Positions 44,249 through 53,348 of a stretch of DNA of 64,000 nt are shown one piece after another. The stretch covers positions 372,001-436,000 of the forward strand of contig NZ_CP011029.1 in the NCBI RefSeq assembly GCF_002221525.1, in the 5' to 3' direction. The DNA is from Pseudoalteromonas espejiana DSM 9414. GTDB taxonomy: Bacteria; Pseudomonadota; Gammaproteobacteria; Enterobacterales; Alteromonadaceae. The position numbers and the translations under genes were made by a program. The notes beneath the pieces are model-generated. The model had not been told where the DNA came from, did no database searches, and saw only the letters and a list, made by a program, of their open reading frames with translations. The first letter of the stretch is position 1. Each line of letters begins with the position of its first letter.

Positions 44249-44618
44249 ATGAAATATCTTCGCATATCAGATATTAAAGCATCACTAAGATTTTGCTTTG
44301 AGGTCTAGGGTTGAAAGCTCTAAAAAGGAAAGGCTACTTTGAAGCAAAGTTTTCTCTTATCTTTTAGCTGCACAAGGTGATGACAACGCTCAAATTGAAC
44401 TTACTTATAACTGGGAGCCTGAGTATCTAAATACAGGGAGAAACCTCGGTCATATAGCCTACAGAGTTGAAAATATATACGAGACATGCGCTCATTTACA
44501 GGAACTAGGCATTGAAGTAAATCGATTTCCTCAAGACGGTCAAATGGCTTTTTTACGCTTTGCGGATAATATTTCCGTCGAGTTGTTACATGCAGGTGAG
44601 CCGCTACCAAAAAACTGA
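44249..44618 (+). pseudogene. Broken VOC/glyoxalase-I-like gene
   Basis: Starting at ATG 44249, three frames give parts of one VOC protein: MKYLRISDIKASLRFCFEV, then LGLKALKRKGYFEAKFSLIF, then LAAQGDDNAQIELTYNW onwards to LLHAGEPLPKN. Two frameshifts and an apparent loss of about four codons after MKYL (before RISD) interrupt it. The glyoxalase I signature ELTYNW-x-P-E and the GHIAYRVENIYETC segment are kept. The product is not functional unless the frameshifts are assembly errors. Confidence 0.85.
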
Positions 44619-44669
44619 GACTTGAGCTCCAATGCCTAACAATGAAAGTTTGTAGCGTATTTTACAAGT

Positions 44670-44685
44670 AACCGACAAATCGGTT
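44670..44685. promoter_or_regulatory. Palindromic site upstream of the DJ-1-like gene
   Basis: AACCGA and TCGGTT form a 6-bp inverted repeat around CAAA, 27 bases before the start of the DJ-1-like gene. It looks like a TetR-type operator half-site pair; no dedicated regulator was found next to it. Confidence 0.4.
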
Positions 44686-44711
44686 GGTTTAATTTATATG
44701 AGAAAGATAGT

Positions 44712-45449
44712 ATGAAAATTTTATTATTATTAATGACACTAGTTTTCGCGGCTCCAAGTTTTGCTGCGGATAAAATCCTTTTCGTACTGACTAGCCACAA
44801 TAAAATGGGTTCGTTAGATATGAAAACTGGCTTTTGGTTAGGTGAGTTAACACATCCTTATTACGTCCTTGCTGATGCAGGCTTTGAAGTTGATGTTGCT
44901 AGCATTGAAGGTGGAATGGCCCCAATAGACCCTAAAAGTCTAGATTTTTCAGATGAAGATAATGCTAGGTTTATAAATGATAAAAAGCTCATGGCTTCAA
45001 TTATAAATACAAAAGCGATTGAAGATGTAAACAGTAAAGATTATCAAGCAGTAGTTTATGCAGGCGGTCACGGAACTATGTGGGACTTCTCGAACAATGA
45101 ACTTATCAATAAATTAACTGTTTCAATATATGAGCGAGGCGGTATTGTAAGCGCGATTTGTCATGGCCCAGCGGCTCTTACAGACGTCAAGCTTAGTAAC
45201 GGACAATACCTCGTTAAAGGAAAAAAATTAGCTGCATTTACTAACGAGGAAGAGTCAAATATAGGGCTAACAGAAGTTGTTCCTTTCTCACTACAGGATA
45301 CATTAATGTCCAAAGGTGCAAAGCACATTTATGGTGCTGCATGGACGGTAAACGTTGTGAATGATAGGCGAGTTATTACTGGTCAAAACCCGCAATCAGC
45401 TCGTAAAGTGGGCGAAGAGATTCTAACTGGATTAAAAGGCATCAAATAG
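44712..45449 (+). CDS. DJ-1/PfpI (Hsp31-like) protein, exported
   Basis: A 245-residue protein with a signal peptide ending SFAA, which is unusual because most family members are cytoplasmic. The DJ-1/PfpI fold is shown by SAICHGPAAL with nucleophile Cys 150 and His 151, the YAGGHGTMWDF strand-loop and Glu near 45. Members deglycate proteins, act as glyoxalase III or as chaperones. Within a cluster of quinone and aldehyde genes, a detoxification role is the best inference. Confidence 0.88.
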   Translation: MKILLLLMTLVFAAPSFAADKILFVLTSHNKMGSLDMKTGFWLGELTHPYYVLADAGFEVDVASIEGGMAPIDPKSLDFSDEDNARFINDKKLMASIINTKAIEDVNSKDYQAVVYAGGHGTMWDFSNNELINKLTVSIYERGGIVSAICHGPAALTDVKLSNGQYLVKGKKLAAFTNEEESNIGLTEVVPFSLQDTLMSKGAKHIYGAAWTVNVVNDRRVITGQNPQSARKVGEEILTGLKGIK

Positions 45450-45522
45450 GCATTTAATGTCAGACACTTATCAATTAAAGGTTTTTAAGTGAATTTCAAT
45501 AAAGAATGGGTAGTAGTACATA

Positions 45523-46073
45523 GTGAAAAATATCTTAATTTTAAATGGCGGTAAATGTTTCGCTCACTCTAAAGGTGAGCTTAACAATTCGCTCACAGCC
45601 TTTGCTGAAAACTTCTTTGTACAAAGTAACTGTAATGTTCGTAACACAACTATTGATAAGGGATATGATGTCGATGAAGAAATTTCTAAATGGCTGTGGG
45701 CTGACTTGGTAATCTTTCAGATGCCCGCATGGTGGATGAGGTGTTTACCAAAGGGCACGGTAAGTTATATGAAAGCGACGGTAGGTCTAGAAGTGATATT
45801 TCAAAGCAGTATGGATCTGGAGGCTTACTTCACGGTAAAAAATACATGCTTTCTGTCACGTGGAATGCCCCAGTAAATGCGTTCATTGATAGTGAGCAGT
45901 TTTTTGAGGGGACTGGGGTAGATGGTGTGTATTTACCCGTGCATAAAGCAAATCAGTTTTTAGGAATGAAGCCACTAGAAACTTTTATTTGTAGCGATGT
46001 TATGAAAAATCCCCAAGTAAAAGTCGATATGGAGCGATATAAACTACATTTAGGGGCAGCACTTAAGATCTGA
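45523..46073 (+). pseudogene. Broken MdaB-type NADPH quinone reductase
   Basis: GTG 45523 opens a frame that codes the MdaB N-terminus (LNGGKCFAHSKGELN, WADLVIFQMPAWWM) and then loses homology. A second frame from about 45733 continues with DEVFTKGHGKLYESDGRSR, KYMLSVTWNAP and FICSDVM to 46073. Compared with intact MdaB proteins, about ten codons (the segment after PAWWM) are missing and the frame is shifted. The gene is a two-part pseudogene. Confidence 0.85.
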
Positions 46074-46437
46074 TTTAGCATTGTTAAGTATTTGTATATA
46101 GCTCTACTCTATGGACCTTATGCCTCATAAAAACACCTTGTTCTTACGTAAATGGTGTTTTACCTAGATAGTCAGCTGATTACAGCTCTGTTGAAGGTTA
46201 CCAATGGCCGCCCAATAACTTTCAGAAAGAGTAAAAGAAGGTTTTGCTTTAAACAAACGTGGGGTGTAAGCGAGTGCTATGTGAATGTCCGCTCCTGGCA
46301 CTCTCCAGCCACTCGACAACATAAAATGTGATAATAATTGGCAAGGTATTTTACTTTGTCGGATGGCGCTTCGCTTCTCCGATCTACACTTACGCAAAGT
46401 CGCCTATTTGGGTTGCTCCATCGATAAAACAAGAGGC
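46074..46437. other. Intergenic region with a REP-like palindrome
   Basis: No gene is supported here. A hairpin AAAACACC/GGTGTTTT lies at 46130-46161 after the mdaB remnant, and includes the AAAAACACCTTGTTCT motif. A REP-like unit lies at 46358-46387. Confidence 0.55.
46358..46387. repeat. REP-like palindromic unit
   Basis: GTCGGATGGCGCTTCGCTTC followed by TCCGATCTACA has the usual REP layout: TCGGA and TCCGA pair with a mismatched GGCG/CGCT centre, and CTACA at the foot. It resembles REP/BIME units of other gammaproteobacteria. Only one copy was noticed in the window. Confidence 0.6.
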
Positions 46438-48021
46438 TTATTCAACACTAATACCTTGGCTTAAAAGATATTCCACTGCTGCATTAGTATGGGGTTTAAA
46501 TGCCTTCCAACGGCCAATTGCTTTGCTATTTAATGGTTGGCGTACTTGCACTTTACTGGCTGTAGATACCGGTGCGGTGTTTAGGTGAAAATCTATACAT
46601 TGTGCTTGCCATTCTAAATTACAAAAGCTGACTAACTCTTTTATTTGCTGCTCGGGCTGTGCGACTAATTCTTCGTATTTTACTAATTTTATATTGCTGT
46701 GCAGGGCGCTTAAGTGCTGCATGAGTTTGTAAAAGCGGCTATAAAATTTGGCGGTGTCGAGTAAATCGAGCGAGTATGCGTAGTAGGGGTTATTTATTGT
46801 AAATAACTGGCGATAGTTACCAATACAGGTGTCCATTGGGTCGCGCAGCATACAAATAATTTTAGCGTTTGGCAGCGCTTTAGTAATTAAGTCGATATAA
46901 AAAAAGTTAAACGGGAGCTTATCAATAAAGTGTTTATGGCTGCCGGTGGTTACGCGAGTCGCATTTAAATAAGTTGTCCCAAGCTGATTAAAATCAAGCT
47001 CATACGCTTTAGTGAGTGTTTGAGTATCGAGTACATGCGGTGTTTGAGTTTGGCTTAACTTTTTAACACTTAGGCCAAAGTCTTGTAATTCTCCGGCTGA
47101 TTGTACGTCGCTGTGGCTCGATAAAATACGCTCAACCAATGTGGTGCCAGAGCGGGGCATACCTAATACAAAAATAGGCTCTGGCGTTGGATTACCTTGT
47201 GTTAGCGCGTGTTTATGCTGCTCACTTAAATGTTTAATGTGTTCAAATAATGCGGCTGAGCTTTTATGATCAAACGGCTGCATAGCGCGTTTAGCTGCTT
47301 TACCTTGCTCTAGGCTTTTAAACGCATTATCAAACTCACCTATGTCTTGATACTCTTTTGCAAGTGCGTGGCCAATGTGTAATTTTGCATCGGGATGAGT
47401 GATTTGCTCAGCTACGGTTTTTAAGCGCGCTATATGATTAGATTGCGCAGCGGCTTTGGTTAAATCGCTTAATGCAAAATGGCTTTGATGATGCAGCGGG
47501 TTTAACGTAATGGCGCTTTCAAAGGCATTTTTGGCTTGTTCAAATTGGCCTACAAATTTAGCGCTTACACCCAAGTTATAATAAAACTGTGGTTGTGGTT
47601 TATTTGCGTGTTTGGCCAGTTCAATAGCGTAGTTAAAGTAATTTAGTGCGTGTTCGTGAAGGCCTGCTTGCGTAAGTGCGACACCAAGGGTGTCGGCATC
47701 AAGACTCTTTTGTATTTGCTCAACCGGTATGGCTAAAGCGGTGTTTTTTGCTTTGGTAAGCTCACCTGTTAATGCGTAACATTTTGCAAGTTGGGCGGTA
47801 TATTCAATGCTTTTGCCAAAGCTAAGGGCTTTTTCGATTAACTTTATGGCTTTGTGTATTTGCCCAACACGTAAATTAACCATGGCCAGTAAAAAGTACC
47901 CATCGGCAAAGTCGTTTTTTTGAGTTACTAATTCAACTAAGGCTTTATGAGCAAGTTCAATATTGCCTTGGTTTAAATGTGTAATTGCGCTTTGATGGAG
48001 TTGTTTTAAATTTGGCTGCAT
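46438..48021 (-). CDS. TPR-repeat sulfotransferase family protein
   Basis: A 527-residue protein. Residues 1-245 are TPR helices (for example YYNLGVSAKFVGQFEQAKNAFESAI); about 283-527 are a P-loop sulfotransferase domain with FVLGMPRSGTTLVERIL at 285-300, which binds the PAPS phosphosulfate, and MLRDPMDTC later. Genes of this kind often follow a TonB-dependent receptor, as here. The acceptor is unknown. Confidence 0.87.
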   Translation of the reverse strand: MQPNLKQLHQSAITHLNQGNIELAHKALVELVTQKNDFADGYFLLAMVNLRVGQIHKAIKLIEKALSFGKSIEYTAQLAKCYALTGELTKAKNTALAIPVEQIQKSLDADTLGVALTQAGLHEHALNYFNYAIELAKHANKPQPQFYYNLGVSAKFVGQFEQAKNAFESAITLNPLHHQSHFALSDLTKAAAQSNHIARLKTVAEQITHPDAKLHIGHALAKEYQDIGEFDNAFKSLEQGKAAKRAMQPFDHKSSAALFEHIKHLSEQHKHALTQGNPTPEPIFVLGMPRSGTTLVERILSSHSDVQSAGELQDFGLSVKKLSQTQTPHVLDTQTLTKAYELDFNQLGTTYLNATRVTTGSHKHFIDKLPFNFFYIDLITKALPNAKIICMLRDPMDTCIGNYRQLFTINNPYYAYSLDLLDTAKFYSRFYKLMQHLSALHSNIKLVKYEELVAQPEQQIKELVSFCNLEWQAQCIDFHLNTAPVSTASKVQVRQPLNSKAIGRWKAFKPHTNAAVEYLLSQGISVE

Positions 48022-48053
48022 TGTTTAATTTTTATTTTTTAGTTACGCGTTAA

Positions 48054-48086
48054 TAAAGAAAAAAGGCTCAAATAAATTTGAGCCTT
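48054..48086 (-). terminator. Hairpin terminator between the TonB receptor and the sulfotransferase gene
   Basis: AAGGCTCAAA and TTTGAGCCTT pair around TAAA. On the minus strand it is followed by TTTTTCTTTATT. It may attenuate rather than stop transcription from the receptor gene into the sulfotransferase gene. Confidence 0.75.
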
Positions 48087-48113
48087 AAAACATTGTTTAA
48101 AAGTGACTATAAA

Positions 48114-50528
48114 TTAAATTTCAAATTTGTAGTTAAATTTAACACCTACTGTTAGTGGCTGATTTACAAAGTGACCGTAATTACGTTGTATATCGGCACC
48201 GTTTGCAGTTGTTATGTCTGCATCTGAGCGGCGAACCGATGTAAATGCATATTTATTAAATAGATTATCAACATATAAAGTAGTCGACCACTCATCAGCT
48301 GTTAGCTTAGCAGAAATATTACTTAAGCTGTAACCTGGTAGTGTTTCGCCATTGTCATGCAGGCCTACTCTGGTAATAACATCGCTTTGCGCGGTTAAAC
48401 CGTAGTTAATATCAAGAGTTTTGTCGCTAAATACATCTGTTTGATAATTTATACCCATTGAGAACTGGTGCTCTGGCGAGCCAGGTAAACGGTCGCTGTC
48501 TTCTGCGCCATCGGTGCCATCAGCATTAAACAAAAATGGTGCGTCTGACGTTAGCTCTGCTTTTGTGTAAGCATAAGTAGCGTATACGGTAAACGAGTCA
48601 GATAAAATGGCACGGGTAGATAACTCAATCCCTTTTGCGTTTGCACTACCTGCGTTAGATAAGTACGGAAGTTGCCCTACATCGGTAGCACCTGCAATTT
48701 GTGCATCATCCCAATCTACGTTAAATAACGCGGCATTAAAGTGTAATTGGCTTCTAAACCAAGTACTTTTAAGGCCTAACTCGTAGTTTGTAGTGGTGTC
48801 GGCATCGTAGAGCATTTCTTCTGGGCTACCACAACCTGCTTGGTTAGCTGGTAATGGATCAGGACACGGCGCTAAACCATTAGAGCCACCAATTCTAAAG
48901 CCTTCACTTACTGTTGCGTAACCCATAACAGAATTAGTAAATTGGTATTTTGCATTAAATTTAAATAGGCTGCCGTTATCGTCAGCTTCATTTTTTTCAA
49001 AGTTCAATGAAATAGCATCAGCTGCTGCGCCATCAAACAAGGTATTAAATAGCGGGAAGTCGACAGCAGACTCTGATTCAACGTCGTATTGGTATAAACG
49101 CATACCAATTGTTACGTCTAGCTTTTCTGTTACTTGGTAGCCTACTTCACCAAATAAAGCTGATTCTGTTATTTCTGTGCGATCTACCGAGAAGTACTCA
49201 AGTTCGTCTGGGCGAGATTGCGAAGCGCCAAAGTTTTCTACTGCAAAGTCACCAAAGCCTGGGGTAAATTCTTTACTTGAAGCGTCGGTTTCAATTTTGT
49301 TGTAAAACGCACCTACAATCCAGTTTAAGTCGCTATCGCCTTGCGATACTAAACGCAGCTCTTGGGTAAAGGTGTCTTCTTCTTCAATTTCACGTGTGAA
49401 AGATGAAAACGCTGGAAATTCTTCGTAGCCGTAATCAAGACGAATAAGTAAATCGGTTTGGTCGCGTTGGCCGTCGGCATCAAAGCTTGAAATACCCGTA
49501 GCCGATACTAGCTCTGCAAAACCTAGGTCTGCTTTTAGCTCAAGGCTTAGTAATTGATCTTCTTTTTCGCGCGGCTCTTCATAACGATAAGCAGACTCGT
49601 ATTTACCAACAATATCACTTAAGCCGTTATCTTCGTTTAGGCTGTTGTAATGAACAATAGAGCGGCCTTCGCTGTCTTGCTTTTGGTAAAAGTAATTTAA
49701 TGTAGCCTCTAGTCTTTCAGTTGCTTTCCAACGAACTGAAATACGCCCTGTAGTGGTGGTTTCACCGTTGGCGTCTTCTACATTTTTAATGTTTTCGTTA
49801 ACTGCTGAGCTATCGCTCCAATCAGGGTCGGGTAGTGATACACCTGGCTCACGCACAGTGTATGCATAATCAATAAAACCAGGGTCTTCGTATACGTTTA
49901 AGCTTGCACGCACTGCAAGTTCATCTTCAATAATAGGAAGGTTAACAATAAAGCCGCCTTCGCCACCTAGTGAGTCGCTTTCTTGGGTTTGAAATAGGTC
50001 ACCAAATACTTCTACCGAGGTAAAATCAAGCTCTGGTTCTTTAAGCATGTAACGAATTGCGCCGCCTAATGTACCTGCGCCATAAAGCGTACCTTGTGGC
50101 CCAATAAGTACTTCAACGCGTTCTATGTCTACCAAGCGCATATCAACCGAAACTGGAATTTCGTTAACGTAAGTAGCGACTGTGCCGCCATCTGATGATG
50201 GGCCAGACGAGTTTGTATTTAAACCACGTACAATAATAGGCGAGCCTGAGCGACCACCTTGATCGGTAATTGTTAAACCAGGTACCCAACGCGCTACATC
50301 CGCAAGTTCGCCAATGTTTTGATCTTTCATTACATCAGCATCTAGGGCTGTAATATTTAGCGGTGCATTTTGCACCGAGCCGCTGCGTCTTGTTGCTGTT
50401 ACTTCGATTACTTCGAGCGATTTGTTTGTAGCGGTGACTTCTTCTTGCGCCACTGCAGAATTAGAAAATATAAATGCGCCAGATACAGCGCTCGAAATAG
50501 CCAAGGTTAACAAGCTTGGTTTAAACAT
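48114..50528 (-). CDS. TonB-dependent outer-membrane receptor
   Basis: An 804-residue receptor counted from ATG 50528, behind GGGGATC; a TTG at 50549 would add seven residues. The signal peptide ends AVAQ; a TonB-box-like LEVIEVTATRR is followed by the plug domain with IVRGLNTNSSGPS, GPQGTLYGAGTLGGAIRY and a large beta barrel ending VGVKFNYKFEI. The barrel resembles receptors of the IroN/CirA or oligosaccharide-like type in marine bacteria. The ligand is unknown. It is followed by a TPR-sulfotransferase gene. Confidence 0.92.
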   Translation of the reverse strand: MFKPSLLTLAISSAVSGAFIFSNSAVAQEEVTATNKSLEVIEVTATRRSGSVQNAPLNITALDADVMKDQNIGELADVARWVPGLTITDQGGRSGSPIIVRGLNTNSSGPSSDGGTVATYVNEIPVSVDMRLVDIERVEVLIGPQGTLYGAGTLGGAIRYMLKEPELDFTSVEVFGDLFQTQESDSLGGEGGFIVNLPIIEDELAVRASLNVYEDPGFIDYAYTVREPGVSLPDPDWSDSSAVNENIKNVEDANGETTTTGRISVRWKATERLEATLNYFYQKQDSEGRSIVHYNSLNEDNGLSDIVGKYESAYRYEEPREKEDQLLSLELKADLGFAELVSATGISSFDADGQRDQTDLLIRLDYGYEEFPAFSSFTREIEEEDTFTQELRLVSQGDSDLNWIVGAFYNKIETDASSKEFTPGFGDFAVENFGASQSRPDELEYFSVDRTEITESALFGEVGYQVTEKLDVTIGMRLYQYDVESESAVDFPLFNTLFDGAAADAISLNFEKNEADDNGSLFKFNAKYQFTNSVMGYATVSEGFRIGGSNGLAPCPDPLPANQAGCGSPEEMLYDADTTTNYELGLKSTWFRSQLHFNAALFNVDWDDAQIAGATDVGQLPYLSNAGSANAKGIELSTRAILSDSFTVYATYAYTKAELTSDAPFLFNADGTDGAEDSDRLPGSPEHQFSMGINYQTDVFSDKTLDINYGLTAQSDVITRVGLHDNGETLPGYSLSNISAKLTADEWSTTLYVDNLFNKYAFTSVRRSDADITTANGADIQRNYGHFVNQPLTVGVKFNYKFEI

Positions 50529-50933
50529 AAAAAGTGATCCCCAGTTCAAATGTTTTACATAAGTAAATTAAGTGAATAGTTTAGCAGGGAGTTAAGTGGC
50601 TGGGAATGATAAAGTTGAATTTTAATTCACTTTTTTGGAATAAATATAGATAAAACCACAGCAAAAAATTATATAAATAGCTATTACATCCAATACGTTG
50701 GCTAAATAAGGTACAAGTAATGTGCTTTTATCTCATTGAGCAAATGTAAATAGCCATTCATGTTTATTATTTTGTAGTAATTGTGTTGTTTGTTAATACA
50801 AGTTTTGCTGGTTTATTTTCTAGAAGTTATTTAATTTTTAGCCCTATAAATTTTTAGTTTGATCCCCATTGTTCTTAGTTATCGTAAGCTACTTCAATTC
50901 GCACATGTGTGCGCGCATTTACAGGATTAAATT
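50529..50933. other. Divergent intergenic region without recognised sites
   Basis: No gene or clear operator was found in these 405 AT-rich bases, which must carry promoters for both the TonB receptor and the flavin oxidoreductase gene. Confidence 0.45.
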
Positions 50934-52028
50934 ATGAGCCAGTTATTCTCGGAGTTAAACATAGGGCAACTCACCTTAAACAACCGCATTATTATTGCAC
51001 CTATGTGCCAGTATTCAGCCAACAGTGGTGCCGCCAGTGACTGGCACACCATTCATTTAGGACAATTAAGCTTAAGCGGGGCAGGATTACTTATTTTAGA
51101 GGCCACAGCGGTTAATCCTGAAGGGCGTATTAGTTATGGCGATTTAGGGCTTTGGAATAATGAAACCCAGCAAGCATTAGATAAAAGTTTAAAAGCGGTT
51201 AGGCAATATAGCCCTATGCCTATTGGTATTCAGCTAGCGCATGCTGGGCGTAAAGCATCAACAGAAAAACCATGGGATGGTGGTGGTGCATTAAACCCTA
51301 CGGATGAAAACGGCTGGCAAACGCTCGCACCTTCAGCAGTTGCTTATGACGATAATAGCCCAGTGCCAAAAGCCATGAGCCAATCCGACATAGACTCATT
51401 AATTAACGACTTTGTGAGTGCCGCTAAATGTGCTGACGAGCTTGGCCTTGATTTAATTGAGCTACATGGTGCGCATGGTTATTTGTTGCATCAATTTTTG
51501 TCACCCCTTACAAACAAGCGCGATGATGAATACGGCGGCAGTTTACAAAACCGTATGCGTATTGTGCTAGAGGTATTTAAAGCCGTTCGCGCAGAGTTTA
51601 ACAGTAGCAAACCCGTGGGTATTCGTATTTCAGCGACTGATTGGGTAGAAGGTGGTTGGGATTTAGAGCAATCAATAGTGCTTGCTAAAGCCCTTGATGA
51701 GCTTGGCTGTGATTTTATTCATGTAAGTACAGCGGGATTAAGCCCTGATCAACAAATACCTGTTAAACCGAGCTTTCAGGTGCCATTTGCAACAGCTATT
51801 AAGGAAGTTGTGAATATGCCAGTAATAGCCGTAGGTTTAATTACCGAGCCACAACAAGCCGAAAATATTGTTAGCGAGCAGCAAGCCGATGGCGTGGCAC
51901 TTGCCCGTGGTATTTTATATAACCCGCACTGGCCTTGGCATGCAGCAGCAGAGCTTGGCGCTACCGTAACTGCACCTAAACAGTATATACGCTCAAGCCC
52001 ACATGGTAAGCCATCACCAATAAAGTAG
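50934..52028 (+). CDS. NADH:flavin oxidoreductase, old yellow enzyme family (YqjM/XenA type)
   Basis: A 364-residue FMN enzyme with a TIM-barrel. Visible features: IIIAPMCQYSA (Cys of the YqjM class), QLAHAGRKAS, the ELHGAHGYLLHQFLSP catalytic loop and the QNRMRIV segment. These enzymes reduce activated C=C bonds of enals and nitro compounds with NADPH. It is preceded by AGGA and followed by a hairpin. Confidence 0.93.
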   Translation: MSQLFSELNIGQLTLNNRIIIAPMCQYSANSGAASDWHTIHLGQLSLSGAGLLILEATAVNPEGRISYGDLGLWNNETQQALDKSLKAVRQYSPMPIGIQLAHAGRKASTEKPWDGGGALNPTDENGWQTLAPSAVAYDDNSPVPKAMSQSDIDSLINDFVSAAKCADELGLDLIELHGAHGYLLHQFLSPLTNKRDDEYGGSLQNRMRIVLEVFKAVRAEFNSSKPVGIRISATDWVEGGWDLEQSIVLAKALDELGCDFIHVSTAGLSPDQQIPVKPSFQVPFATAIKEVVNMPVIAVGLITEPQQAENIVSEQQADGVALARGILYNPHWPWHAAAELGATVTAPKQYIRSSPHGKPSPIK

Positions 52029-52045
52029 GTAAAGTACGAGGTTAT

Positions 52046-52080
52046 AACCCAATGGGCTTTGTATTCATTGGGTTTTATTA
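52046..52080 (+). terminator. Terminator after the flavin oxidoreductase gene
   Basis: AACCCAATG and CATTGGGTT pair around GGCTTTGTATT, followed by TTATTATTTTTAT. It separates the gene from the MFS transporter. Confidence 0.75.
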
Positions 52081-52101
52081 TTTTTATAAAGCAGGACACA
52101 C

Positions 52102-53298
52102 ATGACTCAAACAGGCGTTTCACCGCAGCCACTTAGCAATACACTTGTTAGCATTATTGCCTTATGCTGCGGCCTTATTGTTGCCAACATTTACTACGCT
52201 CAACCCATTATTGAGCTATTAGCACCCGAGGTTGGATTGAGCCCGCACAGTGCTAGTTTTATTGTGTCGCTTACGCAAATAGGGTATTCACTTGGGCTGT
52301 TTTTTTTAGTGCCATTAGCTGATCTCGTCGAAAATAAGCGCTTAATGCTTATAACGCTTGGGGTGTCGTTTTTAAGCTTAACTGGTACAGCTCTTGCCGA
52401 TACTCCAAATGTAATGCTTATTTTATGTTTAATGATAGGTATTAGCTCGGTGTCTGTTCAGGTGCTTATTCCGCTCGCGGCGCATTTATCGTCTGACGAA
52501 AAGCGTGGCCAGGTGCTGGGTAATATTATGGCAGGGTTACTATTAGGTATTTTACTCGCAAGGCCTATATCGAGCTTAATTGCCGATCACTTTGGTTGGC
52601 GTGCGGTATTTTATTTTGCAGCCGGCTGTATGGTGTTTATTGCAAGCGTAATTTATTTTGCCATTCCGCAAAGGCATCCACATCAAAAAACGACCTATTT
52701 TAAGTTATTAAAATCGCTTAAACAGTTAATGATAAGCCAACCTGTTCTGCGCCAGCGTGCTCTTTTTCAGGCATTAATGTTTGCCTCATTTAGCTTATTT
52801 TGGACGAGCGTACCCATTGTACTTGCGCGAGAATATGGCTTATCGCAATCACAAATAGCGTTATTTGCGTTAGTTGGCGCAGCAGGTGCTATTGCAGCCC
52901 CTATTGTTGGACGCTTAGCCGATAAAGGCTATACCCATCAGTTATCGTTATTGGCAAAGGTAATTGCCGCAGTGTGCTTTTTACCTAGTTTATTTGAATT
53001 ACCCAACGGGATAATAATTTTAGCTTTAACAGGTGTGTTTATTGATTTTGCTGTGCAAGCAAACATGGTACTTGGCCAACGAACCGTATATTCCCTAGAG
53101 CCGCAAAGTCGTGCACGACTAAACGCGATTTACATGACGAGTATTTTTTTAGGTGGTGCGGTAGGTTCACTTATAGCCAGCCCACTTTACGAGGCTGGTG
53201 GGTGGACAAGCGTTGCGCTAGTTGCCGCTGGTATGCCGCTTATTTCGTTGATTGGGTATGTGTTAACAACCAACAAAAGCGCTCAAGCGGTTGGTTAA
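52102..53298 (+). CDS. MFS transporter
   Basis: A 398-residue inner-membrane protein with about twelve hydrophobic segments and an LADLVENKR loop between helices 2 and 3 like the MFS signature. YnfM-type proteins have similar N-termini. It may export a metabolite or drug; substrate unknown. AGGA precedes the start. Confidence 0.88.
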   Translation: MTQTGVSPQPLSNTLVSIIALCCGLIVANIYYAQPIIELLAPEVGLSPHSASFIVSLTQIGYSLGLFFLVPLADLVENKRLMLITLGVSFLSLTGTALADTPNVMLILCLMIGISSVSVQVLIPLAAHLSSDEKRGQVLGNIMAGLLLGILLARPISSLIADHFGWRAVFYFAAGCMVFIASVIYFAIPQRHPHQKTTYFKLLKSLKQLMISQPVLRQRALFQALMFASFSLFWTSVPIVLAREYGLSQSQIALFALVGAAGAIAAPIVGRLADKGYTHQLSLLAKVIAAVCFLPSLFELPNGIIILALTGVFIDFAVQANMVLGQRTVYSLEPQSRARLNAIYMTSIFLGGAVGSLIASPLYEAGGWTSVALVAAGMPLISLIGYVLTTNKSAQAVG

Positions 53299-53315
53299 TA
53301 GTACCTGAAACAAAA

Positions 53316-53345
53316 AGCCATCGTAATATATACGATGGCTATTTA
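53316..53345. terminator. Bidirectional terminator between convergent transporter genes
   Basis: AGCCATCGTA and TACGATGGCT pair perfectly around ATATA. A-rich and T-rich flanks on the two sides fit termination of both the MFS and the EamA gene. Confidence 0.85.
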
Positions 53346-53348
53346 GTT

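Noticed and set aside
44401..44610. Minus-strand frame over the glyoxalase remnant
   Set aside because: The plus-strand frames carry clear glyoxalase motifs.
45729..46073. Separate small gene after the mdaB start
   Set aside because: Its product is the C-terminal half of MdaB, so it belongs to one broken gene.
46164..46588. Short frames around the REP-like unit
   Set aside because: They include palindromic repeat DNA or are antisense to the sulfotransferase gene, and lack ribosome sites.
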